Below, one piece after another: positions 18,771 to 27,146 of a stretch of 32,880 nucleotides of DNA. Source of the stretch: an uncultured Myxococcales bacterium (GTDB taxonomy: Bacteria; Myxococcota_A; UBA9042); the NCBI GenBank assembly GCA_937910235.1, contig CALENB010000519.1:1-32880 (forward strand). The letters are read 5' to 3'. The notes beneath the pieces were generated by a model. It was not told the DNA's origin and did no database searches. It saw nothing but the letters and a program-made list of their open reading frames with translations. How positions within the stretch are numbered: the first letter of the stretch is position 1; each line of letters begins with the position of its first letter. Both the position numbers and the translations under genes were made by a program.

Positions 18771-21227
18771 ATGGCAACGTCCTCCGATGTATTGCAGCTG
18801 CAGCGGGTGCTGACCGCCCTCGCGCAACGGTGCCAGACCGACCGAGGCGCTGCCGACGCCCGATCGCTGCCGCGCGCCCCGGATGCGGCGGCCGCACGTC
18901 GCCGTCTAGACCGGAACGGCGAGGCCAAGAACCTCGCCAACGAAGCGCTCGTGCCGCATCTCTACGAGCGACTCGACTTCAACGCTGGCACCGAGCTGGC
19001 GCGGCGCGGCGGTGTGTTGGACGGTAGCGTGCTGCGTCCGCTTGGCGCGCTGCTGAAGTGCGGCGTCCGACTGCATGACGGCGCGAGCACGTGGCAAGCC
19101 CATGCCCCAACCTTGGCGGCCGAGGCCGGCGCGCTGCCCACCCTGCGACATCTGGCCTTCAGCCTCTCGGACGCGTTCGACGAGGATGACCGGCTCGTCG
19201 ACGAAGCCAGCGCGGAGTTGGCGCGGCTGCGAGACGACGTGCGCCGCCGGTCCGTCGGGCTGCGGCGCCGGATCAACGACCTGATGAAGGACACCGAGGG
19301 TCAAGGTCTGCTGCAGGATGACTACTGGACCGTGCGAGAGGGGCGGTACGTCTTGCCCGTAAAATCAAGCGATAAGCGCGCTATCGACGGCATCGTGCAC
19401 GGCAGCTCTCACACTGGCGCCACGACCTACATCGAGCCAACGGAGCTCGTGGTTGGCAACAACGCGCTCGCGCTGGCGATGGAGGCGGTGAAGCGCGAAG
19501 AACACCGGATTTTGCAGGCGTTCAGCGAGTCGGTGGGCGCCGGCGCTGAGGACATCGCGCGGCTCTCCCGCAGTCTGGCGCGTCTGGATCTGGCCTTTGC
19601 CAGCGCGGCGTTGGCCCATGATCTCGGCGCGTGGCGGCCCATTTTGGGCGACCGACTGACGCTGCGAGGCGCCCGACATGCGGTGCTGTTGTTGGAAGGG
19701 GTCAGCGTGATCCCGAACACGATCGCGCTGACGCCGCCGGCGCGATGGCTGGTGATCAGCGGCCCGAATGGCGGCGGTAAGACCGTCACGTTGACGACCG
19801 TCGGATTGGCAGTAGAGATGGCGGCCCATGGCCTTGAAGTGTGCGCGGCGGAGGGGAGTGAAGTGCCATGGGTGACCGCCACCCATGTGGTGCTGGGGGA
19901 TGCGCAGGATCTCGATCGCGGCCTGTCGACCTTCTCCGGGCACCTGAGTCGTATTCAGGAGGCGCTCGCGGCCTCCGCCGTGCGACCCGCCGCAGATCCG
20001 GCCGATCCGGCGCAGCGGACGTTGATCCTGCTGGACGAGCTGGCCGCCGGCACCGAACCGAGCGCAGGCGCTGCCTTGGCGCGAGCGGTGCTGGAAGCGT
20101 TCGCGGAGCGACCGTGTCTGGGTTTGGCATCCACCCACTTTGAAGCGGTCAAGCTGCTGGCCGTCGCCGATCCTCGGTTTGCCAACGCCGCGCTCGCCCT
20201 CGATCGCTCCTCGTTGGCGCCGAGCTTCACGCTGGCTCTCGGCGCGGTGGGGTCCTCAAGCCCGCTCGCGCTCGCGGCACGCATGGGCTTGGAGCGCGGT
20301 GTGGTCGACCGGGCCAGCGCCCTGATCGGCGGTGGTGGCCAGGAGGCGGAGCGCGTCCTGGAGCAGCTGCAGGAGATGCGCCGTGAGTTGGCGAACGAGC
20401 TGCAGGCTGCGCAACGGCAACGCGCCATGGCCGACGAGGCGCGCGAGCGGCTGGAGCGGCAACGGCAGATGGAGAAACGCGCCGCAGATCGGCGGATCAT
20501 TCAGCTCGCCGGAGAGACGCTGACGGCGCTCGACGCGGCGCTTGAGGCCGCAGCTGAGGCGCAGCGCAACCTCGCGGACCCGAAGTTCGACAAGGCCGAC
20601 GTCGCGGGATTGTCGCGCCGACTCGCCGCCCACCACAAGCAGACGCGCGCAGCCCGGCAGATGGCGCAGGGGCCCGACACACCAGCGGTGGTCGGCGCGA
20701 ATGTGGACGCTGAGTCCCTGAGCGCGGGCGACTCGGTGTGGCACACCGGCCTGAATCGGGCGGTCACGGTCGTGGAGGTCGACGTGCGGCGCGGTCGCGC
20801 GCGGGTGAGCGCCGGCGGGTTTGAGCTGCAGGCCAAGGTGGCTGAGCTGCGGCCGATCGCGGCGGAGCAGCGGCCCAAAGCCAAGAAAACCGGCTGGAAA
20901 GACGGCGGCGGCGCCCAACAGAGCGCCGCGGCCCCGACCATGGGCCCGGCCGACGATGATGACACTGCGAGCTTCCGCAGCGGCGAATGGACCTGCGATC
21001 TGCGCGGCAATCGTGTCGAGGAGGCGTTGTCGGAGGTCGATCGTCACCTCGACAAGGCCATCATGAGCGGTGTCGTTGGTGTCTGTATCGTCCACGGCAT
21101 GGGGTCCGGGGCGCTACGCGAAGCCGTCACACGCCACCTCGCGCGTCACCCGCAGGTCGCGCGCACGCGGTTGGGCCGCAGCGGCGAGGGTGGCGACGGC
21201 GCGACGCTCGTCTGGATGCGGCGCTAG
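18771..21227 (+). CDS. mutS2: MutS2 family ATPase/endonuclease
   Basis: An 818-residue MutS2. The MutS core and clamp regions fill residues 1-310, with the typical segment VREGRYVLPVKSSDKRAIDGIVHGSS at 188-213 (pieces only quoted in part by families). The ATPase has Walker A GPNGGGKT at 331-338 and Walker B LILLDE at 418-423 with the AGTEPSAGAALA block. A coiled-coil with many Glu, Arg and Gln (about 520-640) follows, and the Smr nuclease domain closes the protein with DLRG, HGMGSGALR and its C-terminal strand. The start at 18771 has GGGAG 7 bases upstream; longer frames run into the divergent AAA-TPR gene. In the family, the protein suppresses homologous recombination or splits collided ribosomes (RqcU); which applies here is not decidable. 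Confidence 0.95.
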   Translation: MATSSDVLQLQRVLTALAQRCQTDRGAADARSLPRAPDAAAARRRLDRNGEAKNLANEALVPHLYERLDFNAGTELARRGGVLDGSVLRPLGALLKCGVRLHDGASTWQAHAPTLAAEAGALPTLRHLAFSLSDAFDEDDRLVDEASAELARLRDDVRRRSVGLRRRINDLMKDTEGQGLLQDDYWTVREGRYVLPVKSSDKRAIDGIVHGSSHTGATTYIEPTELVVGNNALALAMEAVKREEHRILQAFSESVGAGAEDIARLSRSLARLDLAFASAALAHDLGAWRPILGDRLTLRGARHAVLLLEGVSVIPNTIALTPPARWLVISGPNGGGKTVTLTTVGLAVEMAAHGLEVCAAEGSEVPWVTATHVVLGDAQDLDRGLSTFSGHLSRIQEALAASAVRPAADPADPAQRTLILLDELAAGTEPSAGAALARAVLEAFAERPCLGLASTHFEAVKLLAVADPRFANAALALDRSSLAPSFTLALGAVGSSSPLALAARMGLERGVVDRASALIGGGGQEAERVLEQLQEMRRELANELQAAQRQRAMADEARERLERQRQMEKRAADRRIIQLAGETLTALDAALEAAAEAQRNLADPKFDKADVAGLSRRLAAHHKQTRAARQMAQGPDTPAVVGANVDAESLSAGDSVWHTGLNRAVTVVEVDVRRGRARVSAGGFELQAKVAELRPIAAEQRPKAKKTGWKDGGGAQQSAAAPTMGPADDDDTASFRSGEWTCDLRGNRVEEALSEVDRHLDKAIMSGVVGVCIVHGMGSGALREAVTRHLARHPQVARTRLGRSGEGGDGATLVWMRR

Positions 21228-21279
21228 GCTCGAGGCTGCGGGTGCCTGATCGCGGCAGCGCAAGACGGCGCGCACGACG

Positions 21280-21477
21280 TCACGCCGCGGCAGATCGCCT
21301 CGGATTCGCGGGCTCAAGCACGACGCTCACCTCGCGCGCGTCGAGTCGCACCAGCCGGCCGTCACACGACATCTCGATGATGCGGTCCGACTTCCGCAGC
21401 ACCTTGCCGTCGTAGGTCGTGTCTCCCACGCACAGAATGTAGGTACGGCCAGGAACAATGATGGTCAGTAGATCCAC
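21280..21477 (-). CDS. Small beta-rich hypothetical protein (65 residues, GTG start)
   Basis: The start is a GTG at 21477 with an almost perfect ribosome site, GAGGAGG, a few bases upstream (around 21482-21489), which is the main reason to believe the gene. The sequence alternates short beta-strand-like blocks (TIIVPGRTYILCVGD, YDGKVLRK, RIIEMSCDG, LVRLDAREVSVVLEP), compatible with a small SH3- or Sm-like barrel. There is no signal peptide. I do not recognise the family. It is convergent with mutS2 (52 bases between stops) and lies about 100 bases after the NlpC-like gene on the same strand, so it could be the second gene of that transcript. Confidence 0.7.
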   Translation of the reverse strand: MDLLTIIVPGRTYILCVGDTTYDGKVLRKSDRIIEMSCDGRLVRLDAREVSVVLEPANPRRSAAA

Positions 21478-21581
21478 GGGGTCCTCCTCAGTTCGCCTCA
21501 GGTGCCGTCAGTCTCAGCTGGTCCAGTGATCACGCAAGAATTTCACCACGCTGGGCCTGCGCCGCGCCAAAAGCGGCGATC

Positions 21582-22454
21582 CTACGGGCGGGCATAGCCG
21601 GCCCAGCACTCGCCGGCGGTCCGCGGCTGGGACTCGCCGGGCCAACGCACGAGGCGCGTATTGCGGACGCGGCCGTTGTCGTCACGAATGAGCTTGGGCC
21701 GCTGCGTCGAGAGCGACATGCGCCTCACTTTGCCGGCCCGCTGCCCAAGGAAGAGCACGCGCTCAGGTTCGACCCGCTCCACGATCGCCGCCCAGGTCAC
21801 GCCATCGTCGGGGCGCTCATTGCCGTTCAGGTCGAGGGTGTCCCGAAAAAAGACGACGTCGCCAGGGCGCGGCCGGCTCACGCGCCGCCGAGCCAGGGTC
21901 TGCCACAAGGCCGCTGCGTACGGGCGCCCCGACTCGACGAGCACGGCCGCCCCAGCGGCGTGCAAGACATGGTCAACAAAGGCGCGCCGACCGAGCCCTG
22001 CGGTGCCGAGCAGCCCGACAGCGGCCGCGACGCGCTGGTGCGCGGCGAGCTTTGAGGCCGGGGCGCCAGGGTGTACGCCGGCAGGTGTGGCGCTGCGACG
22101 CGGCGGCGCGGCCCCGCCGGTCGGCGCCGGCGACGACTTCGACCGGCGCACCGAGGCGATGCGACGCGGGACCAGGCGGGTCTGTGCAGGCCCGGCGGGG
22201 CGCCGTTGGGCGCGCAGCCGCTCACGCAACGGAGCCGGTACGAATGGCGGGGCTGGTGGCAAAAAGTGACCATCTTCGCCATCGCTCAGGAGCGCCGAAT
22301 CGCCCGACATCGTCGGCACAGCGGGCATGATCGGCGGCGCACCGCCGCACCCGCCACCGCAGAGCGCAGCCATCAACAACCAGACCAAATTCGTACCTGA
22401 ACCGCGCAAATGCTGCCTCTCGTTCCATCCGTGGCGCCCACGAGTCGCCCTCAT
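21582..22454 (-). CDS. NlpC/P60-like lipoprotein lacking catalytic residues
   Basis: A 290-residue predicted lipoprotein. A hydrophobic stretch (22-35) ends in LCGGGC with Cys36 as the candidate lipid site. A long Pro/Arg/Ala-rich linker (40-135) follows. The C-terminal 150 residues have the layout of NlpC/P60 or CHAP amidase folds: RRAFVDHVL at 156-164 where such enzymes have a Cys before a GFV-type motif, PGDVVFF at 197-203, and WAAIVERV at 221-228 where the family has HVGIV. Neither the Cys nor the His is present, so it is probably a non-catalytic fold. The start at 22454 is tentative; an ATG at 22505 is an alternative and neither has a strong ribosome site. It diverges from the three-repeat lipoprotein gene. 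Confidence 0.7.
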   Translation of the reverse strand: MRATRGRHGWNERQHLRGSGTNLVWLLMAALCGGGCGGAPPIMPAVPTMSGDSALLSDGEDGHFLPPAPPFVPAPLRERLRAQRRPAGPAQTRLVPRRIASVRRSKSSPAPTGGAAPPRRSATPAGVHPGAPASKLAAHQRVAAAVGLLGTAGLGRRAFVDHVLHAAGAAVLVESGRPYAAALWQTLARRRVSRPRPGDVVFFRDTLDLNGNERPDDGVTWAAIVERVEPERVLFLGQRAGKVRRMSLSTQRPKLIRDDNGRVRNTRLVRWPGESQPRTAGECWAGYARP

Positions 22455-22576
22455 TTCGGCCGATTCACGGCTATCAGCATCTCCGCCGTTGCCAATGTCG
22501 TCCATTTTCCCGACGCTGCAGCAGATTTGGCGCAACTTGCCGCGCGAACCGAATAGACACGGTCATGGTTCGTTGT

Positions 22577-22600
22577 GGTGCAAGCGGCGTTACTTGCGCC
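22577..22600 (+). promoter_or_regulatory. Inverted repeat upstream of the three-repeat lipoprotein gene
   Basis: GGTGCAAG pairs with CTTGCGCC (8 bp with one G-U) around an 8-base spacer, about 50 bases before the start at 22649. As DNA it could be an operator for a dimeric regulator in the shared 194-bp divergent promoter region, or as RNA a leader hairpin. I see no clear -35/-10 pair beside it. Confidence 0.3.
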
Positions 22601-22648
22601 TGTTAGTCCGCGTTTGCCCATTGGCCGAGCCCCTCCGAGGAGACCACC

Positions 22649-23782
22649 ATGATTCACCTGACGACCCTAGTCCGAAGCATCCCGGCGCAGCTGGCGCTGA
22701 CGCTGACCCTCGTGGCGACGATGACGCTGAGCGGCTGCATTGTGCAGTCCAACGGCAACACCGGCGTCTTGGAGGTCAACTGGACGCAGAGCGTCTGTAG
22801 CACCGCGAGCACCGTTCGAGTTCGCGCGTCGCGTAACGGCGCCGTGGAATCAGAGGTGACAGGGATTCTCTGCAGCCATGGCACGCAGTCGCTGTTTGTG
22901 ACGCCGGGCACCTACAACGTGACGATCGACGGCGTGGCGAGCAACGGCAGCGTGGTTGGCTCCGCGACGCTGGCGAACCTGACCGTCTTCAGCGGGCAGA
23001 CCACGGCGACCGCCCCCATCTCGCTGACCGGCGGATCGGGCAGCGGCGAAGTGCAACTTCACTGGACGATCGCTGGCGAGTCCGCGAAATTCGGGTGTGC
23101 CAAGGCGGGCTTGACGACCGTCGTCGTCAGTTTGCTCGCACCCACCGGCGGCACCGTGCTCTCCACTGCGCAGACGACCTGCAGTGACGGTGGCATCAAC
23201 CTCACGGGCGTCGCCGCCGGCACCTACCGCCTGCAGCTGGACGGCCGCACGTCCGGTGGCGCCTTGACGTGGGGTAACGCGCAGCCCACCGAGGCCTTCA
23301 CGGTCGCGCCGGGCACGTCGGTCATCGTCCAGAACCCGATCGAACTGGTGGATTTGCGCGCCGCGGTCAGTCTCAACTGGCAGTTCTCCGACAACGCCAC
23401 CTGCAAGTCCAAGAACGTCGATTGGGTGTTGATCGACGTCCGCGACGGCGCCAACAAGATCGTCGTGCCGATGACGGACCCCTACGCCAAGAAGCCCTGC
23501 GACATCGGCCCCAACAGCGAGTACGACTTCCGTGTCATCGACATGCAGTTCGCCAAGCCGACCTGCGCGATTCCGCCGAACGCGAAGGGGCTCATCATCT
23601 GCGGGATCACCGACAAGGCGATCGGCGTCTCGGTGACGACGATTGACGCCTTCACCGGCGCACTGCAGTACGGCGGCTTCATCAAGATCGAGAACATCCC
23701 GGCCGCGCAGCACACGGCCATCACGACGCCGCTTTACCTGTCCCCTTGCAACGACACCAACAACGTCTGCTCCGCACCCTGA
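22649..23782 (+). CDS. Lipoprotein with three Cys-containing beta-sandwich repeats
   Basis: A 377-residue exported lipoprotein. A strong ribosome site (CGAGGAG) precedes the ATG. The signal ends in the lipobox LSGC, Cys30. The mature part consists of three related domains at about residues 39-125, 132-230 and 235-370. Each opens with a strand of the type VNW/LHW/LNW, holds two to four cysteines, and has a central TPGTYNVTIDG or AAGTYRLQLDG strand like carboxypeptidase-regulatory or Ig-like folds. I do not recognise a named family, though many Myxococcota-type genomes carry similar lipoproteins. A strong intrinsic terminator lies 21 bases after the stop. Function unknown; surface or periplasmic structural role is a guess. 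Confidence 0.82.
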   Translation: MIHLTTLVRSIPAQLALTLTLVATMTLSGCIVQSNGNTGVLEVNWTQSVCSTASTVRVRASRNGAVESEVTGILCSHGTQSLFVTPGTYNVTIDGVASNGSVVGSATLANLTVFSGQTTATAPISLTGGSGSGEVQLHWTIAGESAKFGCAKAGLTTVVVSLLAPTGGTVLSTAQTTCSDGGINLTGVAAGTYRLQLDGRTSGGALTWGNAQPTEAFTVAPGTSVIVQNPIELVDLRAAVSLNWQFSDNATCKSKNVDWVLIDVRDGANKIVVPMTDPYAKKPCDIGPNSEYDFRVIDMQFAKPTCAIPPNAKGLIICGITDKAIGVSVTTIDAFTGALQYGGFIKIENIPAAQHTAITTPLYLSPCNDTNNVCSAP

Positions 23783-25893
23783 CGCGGTCCAGAAGGCAGC
23801 ATTGCGGTGTCGCAGGCTTTCAGGCCTGCGGCGCCGCGCTGGTTTTTTTGTCGACGCCGCTGCTGGGAATCGGCGTGACCACATGGCCGACGGTGAGCTG
23901 GGCGGCGTCTGAGCAACGAGACGGCGTCTCCCGTGATCTCCCGGGCGCCGCGACGGCTACCGCTGCGCGCCGCGGCGTCACGACTGGCAACGTCACCGTC
24001 GATGGTCACCGCCGCTCCCGTCTCGCTCGGCGCGAAGCCGCCGACGTGGCTGTGGTGTCGCGACGCGCGCTGCACCAAGAATCACGCGACCTCAGCGACG
24101 CGCTGGATCTGCTTCCCGGCCTGCATGTCGTCCGCGTTGGCGGCCACGGTGCGGCCACACACGTGCAGGTGCGCGGCGCGACGGCTGCCCAAACGCTCGT
24201 CGCGCTCGGGGACATTCCGCTGCGATCGCCGACGGGACGTCCCGTCGATCTGGAGGCGATCCCGGTGCTGGCGCTGGGCAGCATCGAGGTCTGGCGGAGC
24301 CGCGGACCCGCCAGTCTGGGCGACACGCCCATCGGCGGGGTCATTCGTCTGCGGCCCCGGAAAACCGGGCCAGGAGCCGAGGCCCGCGCTGGCTACGGCA
24401 GCTACGGAGCGACCCTCGTCGAGGCGCGCGGCGCCTGGGGCCAGCGCCACGGTGACGGCGGCAGCGCCAGCGCGCGCTGGCTCACCGGCGACGGCGATTT
24501 CCCGTATCTGCACGACGCCGGCACGCCGCTGGACCCAAGCGATGACTACCTGAGGCGGCGGGGCAACAACCGCGTGCGACGACTCAGCGGTCTGCTCCGC
24601 CAACGCCTGCACCTCGGTCGGCGCTGGCGTGTCGGCCTCACTTGGCTGGGCGGCTGGCGATCCCAGGGGCTGCCCGGGCTCGCGGTCGCAGAGGCCACAC
24701 GAGCCAACGCCGAGACGCACCACCACAACGTCATCCTGCGCGGATCCAACAATCGCGCTGGCCACGCCACTGAGGTCTGGGCACACGCCGCGACGGAGCA
24801 GCTCAACGTGCAAGACCGGCTCGGCGAGCTCGGCCCGGTGCAGGCGCGCACGCAGGACGTTCGAGCCGGTGAGCTGGGTGTGCGCTGGCGACTCGGGCGT
24901 GGCGCGATCCGACCACGCGCAGCGCTCGCAGCCCGCCTTGGCGGCATCCGCACGGACGACCAGCTCACCGGACGTGCATCCCCGCAGGCGACGCAGGCCG
25001 CCGCCACGCTCAGCCTCGGCGCAGATCTGCGGGGTGAGCGGTGGCGCGTGTCGCCGACCGTCCGGGCGACGGGCATTGGCAGTCGCCGCTACGAGGACCA
25101 GGGCTGGGTCGCCCATTGGACGACGGTGGACGCGCCGACACGAGCGCTGCTGTCAGGCGAGCTCGGCGGCGCGGTGCATCTGACGCCGCGTTGGGTCGCT
25201 CGGGTCGGGCTTGGGTTGGCCAACCGCGCCCCCACGCTCGTCGAGCTCTTTGGCAACGACGGCACAGTACGACCCGCGCCGCGACTGCGCGACGAGCGAG
25301 CCCTCACGGCGACCTGCGCGTCGGAGCTCCGGCTCGGTCGAGACACCCGTGGCGGCACCCTGGCGATCAGCGGGTTCTTGAGCGACAGGACCGATCTCAT
25401 CCAGCTGGTCCGCGCCGGGCCAGGCCAAGCGATTCACACCAATGTCGGTCACGCCACCGTCGTGGGCGCGGAGGTGGCGACGACAGGTCAGTGGGGCGAT
25501 CACCTGTTTGCGCAGGCCTCCTGGGCGGTGCTGCGAGGCCGCGATCAGAGCGCAGATCCAGCGTATGACGGCAACGCCCTGCCCTTGCGGCCGGCGAGCC
25601 GTTGGCACGGCGCGGTGGCGTTGCGGCGACTGCGCGTGGCCACGCACGTGCATGCCGGCCTTCGTGTGGCGACCCGCTGGCAGGCCGGGAGCTTCGCGGA
25701 TCGGGCCAACCTTGTGGTGATCCCGGCGCGCGCTGAGGTCGACGCGTCGGCGGATTTAACCGCCGGCCACTGGCGCGCGTCTCTGCGACTTGATAACGCT
25801 TTCGATGCTGCGCGGTTCGACAGAGTCGGCCTGCCCCTGCCAGGCCGCGTGTGGATGCTCAACTTGGCGTGGCGGATGGCGGAGAGCTCATGA
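23746..25893 (+). CDS. TonB-dependent outer-membrane receptor (BtuB-like)
   Basis: A 715-codon frame encoding a TonB-dependent transporter. The plug domain (about residues 95-205) shows the family pattern: DALDLLPGLHV, VQVRGA, LVALGDIPL, IEVWRSRGPASLGDTPIGGVI. A beta-barrel of alternating residues fills the rest and ends in RVWMLNLAWRM. The start is uncertain: TTG at 23746 gives a basic, hydrophobic signal peptide but overlaps the lipoprotein gene by 37 bases and has no clear ribosome site; TTG 23848 and GTG 23875 give poor signals. A terminator hairpin lies inside this leader. The stop overlaps the next start (ATGA). With a propeller lipoprotein and a BtuF-like protein downstream, the cargo may be cobalamin or another metal chelate. 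Confidence 0.85.
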   Translation: MQRHQQRLLRTLTRSRRQHCGVAGFQACGAALVFLSTPLLGIGVTTWPTVSWAASEQRDGVSRDLPGAATATAARRGVTTGNVTVDGHRRSRLARREAADVAVVSRRALHQESRDLSDALDLLPGLHVVRVGGHGAATHVQVRGATAAQTLVALGDIPLRSPTGRPVDLEAIPVLALGSIEVWRSRGPASLGDTPIGGVIRLRPRKTGPGAEARAGYGSYGATLVEARGAWGQRHGDGGSASARWLTGDGDFPYLHDAGTPLDPSDDYLRRRGNNRVRRLSGLLRQRLHLGRRWRVGLTWLGGWRSQGLPGLAVAEATRANAETHHHNVILRGSNNRAGHATEVWAHAATEQLNVQDRLGELGPVQARTQDVRAGELGVRWRLGRGAIRPRAALAARLGGIRTDDQLTGRASPQATQAAATLSLGADLRGERWRVSPTVRATGIGSRRYEDQGWVAHWTTVDAPTRALLSGELGGAVHLTPRWVARVGLGLANRAPTLVELFGNDGTVRPAPRLRDERALTATCASELRLGRDTRGGTLAISGFLSDRTDLIQLVRAGPGQAIHTNVGHATVVGAEVATTGQWGDHLFAQASWAVLRGRDQSADPAYDGNALPLRPASRWHGAVALRRLRVATHVHAGLRVATRWQAGSFADRANLVVIPARAEVDASADLTAGHWRASLRLDNAFDAARFDRVGLPLPGRVWMLNLAWRMAESS
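23804..23849 (+). terminator. Intrinsic terminator after the three-repeat lipoprotein gene
   Basis: Bases 23804-23817 pair with 23824-23837 in a 14-bp GC-rich stem (two G-T pairs) with loop TTTCAG. Five bases later comes a run of seven T's (23843-23849). It lies 21 bases after the lipoprotein stop and inside the longest TonB-receptor frame, so it may also act as an attenuator for the uptake operon. Confidence 0.7.
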
Positions 25894-27146
25894 TCCCGGT
25901 GTTTTCGACGGCTAGCGCTACACCACGTATCGCGACGCTGGCAGCGAGCCTGATGCTCCTCAGCCAGTGTGTGAGCGGTTGCGTCGACGACACCCTGCGC
26001 GACGCCAGCGGCCACAAAGGCGCGGCGGCGGTGACCGCAGAGCGCCTCCTTGTGGTGGCGACGGACTACGGCAGCACCAGCCTGTCGTGGGTCGATCCGG
26101 CGACGATGACCGTCTCATCGGCGGGTTTTCTACACTCGGGCACGGCGGTCTCAGCCGCAGGCGCCGCGCTGAGTGGCGACGTGGTACCGGGGAGCGAAGG
26201 CCTCCCGGATGGTCGATTCCCGGTGCTCGATCGCAGCCACAGCTCCGTGCTCTGGGTAGGCGGCGAGACCATCAGCCAATGGCCACTGAGCGACGGTTTC
26301 CAAGCTAATCCACAGGACGTCTGGCGCCACGGCGACGAGATCGCCGTGGTACGGTCGCAGCGCGATCCCACGCCGACCGACAGCCTGCTGAGCGGCGGCG
26401 ACGACGTGTTGCTGCTGAACTTCGACGGCGCGCCGCTGGCCCGCGTCCCGCTTGACGGCGAAGCGACGCTGCCTGGCGGCGTCGCTTTTGCGGGGCGTGG
26501 CGTGCGTCTCGGTGACCGGCTCTGGCTGCCGCTGGCCTCCTTTTCAAAGGACTTCAGCGCGATCGGCGCGGGCCGGCTGGTCGAGGTTGACCTCACGCAG
26601 CGAACCGTCGCGCAACACCTCGCGGTGCCGACCCTGCGTAATTGCACCACGCTGCAGTCCTCCAGCGGCGTGCTGATGGGCACGTGCAGCGGCTTCTTCC
26701 AAGAGAGCGAGACCCAACAGGCGTTGCACTCAGGCGTGTTCCGGCTCGATCCGGCGACGGCCGAGGTCAAGGTGGTGTTGACGGGTGACGCGATTGGCGG
26801 CGTGGTGGGCTTCCCAGTCGCGGTGGATGGCAGCCGGCGCGCCTGGATCGTACGACTCGGGCGACTCAACAACCCTCCGCGACCCGATGAAGTGTGGCGT
26901 CTGGATCCAAACGGCGTCGACCCGCCGGCGCTGGTCTGGCAGGGGAGCCGGGGCTTCGCGATCGGCGGGATCTGGTACGACGCGAGCCGGCGGCGCTTGT
27001 GGGTCAGCGACGCTGGCGACGCGGCCGGAGACCTAGTCGTGCTCGACGTAGGCGCGCCGGGGAGCGCGATGACGCTGGCCGCACGCCTTAGAACACAGCT
27101 CGGCGGGCTACCAGCGGTACATCTCGCGCACAGGCCCGCGCCATGA
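25890..27146 (+). CDS. Beta-propeller (YncE/BtuG-like) lipoprotein
   Basis: A 418-residue exported lipoprotein. The ATG at 25890 overlaps the receptor stop (ATGA) and has GGAG 7 bases upstream, so the start is firm. The signal ends in VSGC (Cys31; LSQC at Cys27 is a second option). The mature protein consists of repeating four-strand units typical of a beta-propeller: WVDPATMTV, NPQDVWRHGDEIAVV, VLLLNFDGAPLARVPL, GRLVEVDLTQRTV, GVFRLDPATAEVKVVL, EVWRLDPNG, LVVLDVG. This matches the YncE/DUF5074 type that includes BtuG of Bacteroides, a surface lipoprotein capping the cobalamin receptor BtuB. The family call is by pattern; the role is inferred from its place between a TonB receptor and a BtuF-like protein. 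Confidence 0.75.
   Translation: MIPVFSTASATPRIATLAASLMLLSQCVSGCVDDTLRDASGHKGAAAVTAERLLVVATDYGSTSLSWVDPATMTVSSAGFLHSGTAVSAAGAALSGDVVPGSEGLPDGRFPVLDRSHSSVLWVGGETISQWPLSDGFQANPQDVWRHGDEIAVVRSQRDPTPTDSLLSGGDDVLLLNFDGAPLARVPLDGEATLPGGVAFAGRGVRLGDRLWLPLASFSKDFSAIGAGRLVEVDLTQRTVAQHLAVPTLRNCTTLQSSSGVLMGTCSGFFQESETQQALHSGVFRLDPATAEVKVVLTGDAIGGVVGFPVAVDGSRRAWIVRLGRLNNPPRPDEVWRLDPNGVDPPALVWQGSRGFAIGGIWYDASRRRLWVSDAGDAAGDLVVLDVGAPGSAMTLAARLRTQLGGLPAVHLAHRPAP

Noticed and set aside
22649-23782. Cobalamin riboswitch upstream of the uptake operon
   Set aside because: I looked for a structured leader before the receptor; only 21 bases separate the lipoprotein stop from the terminator stem, too little for a riboswitch aptamer, and nothing like the B12-box was recognised.
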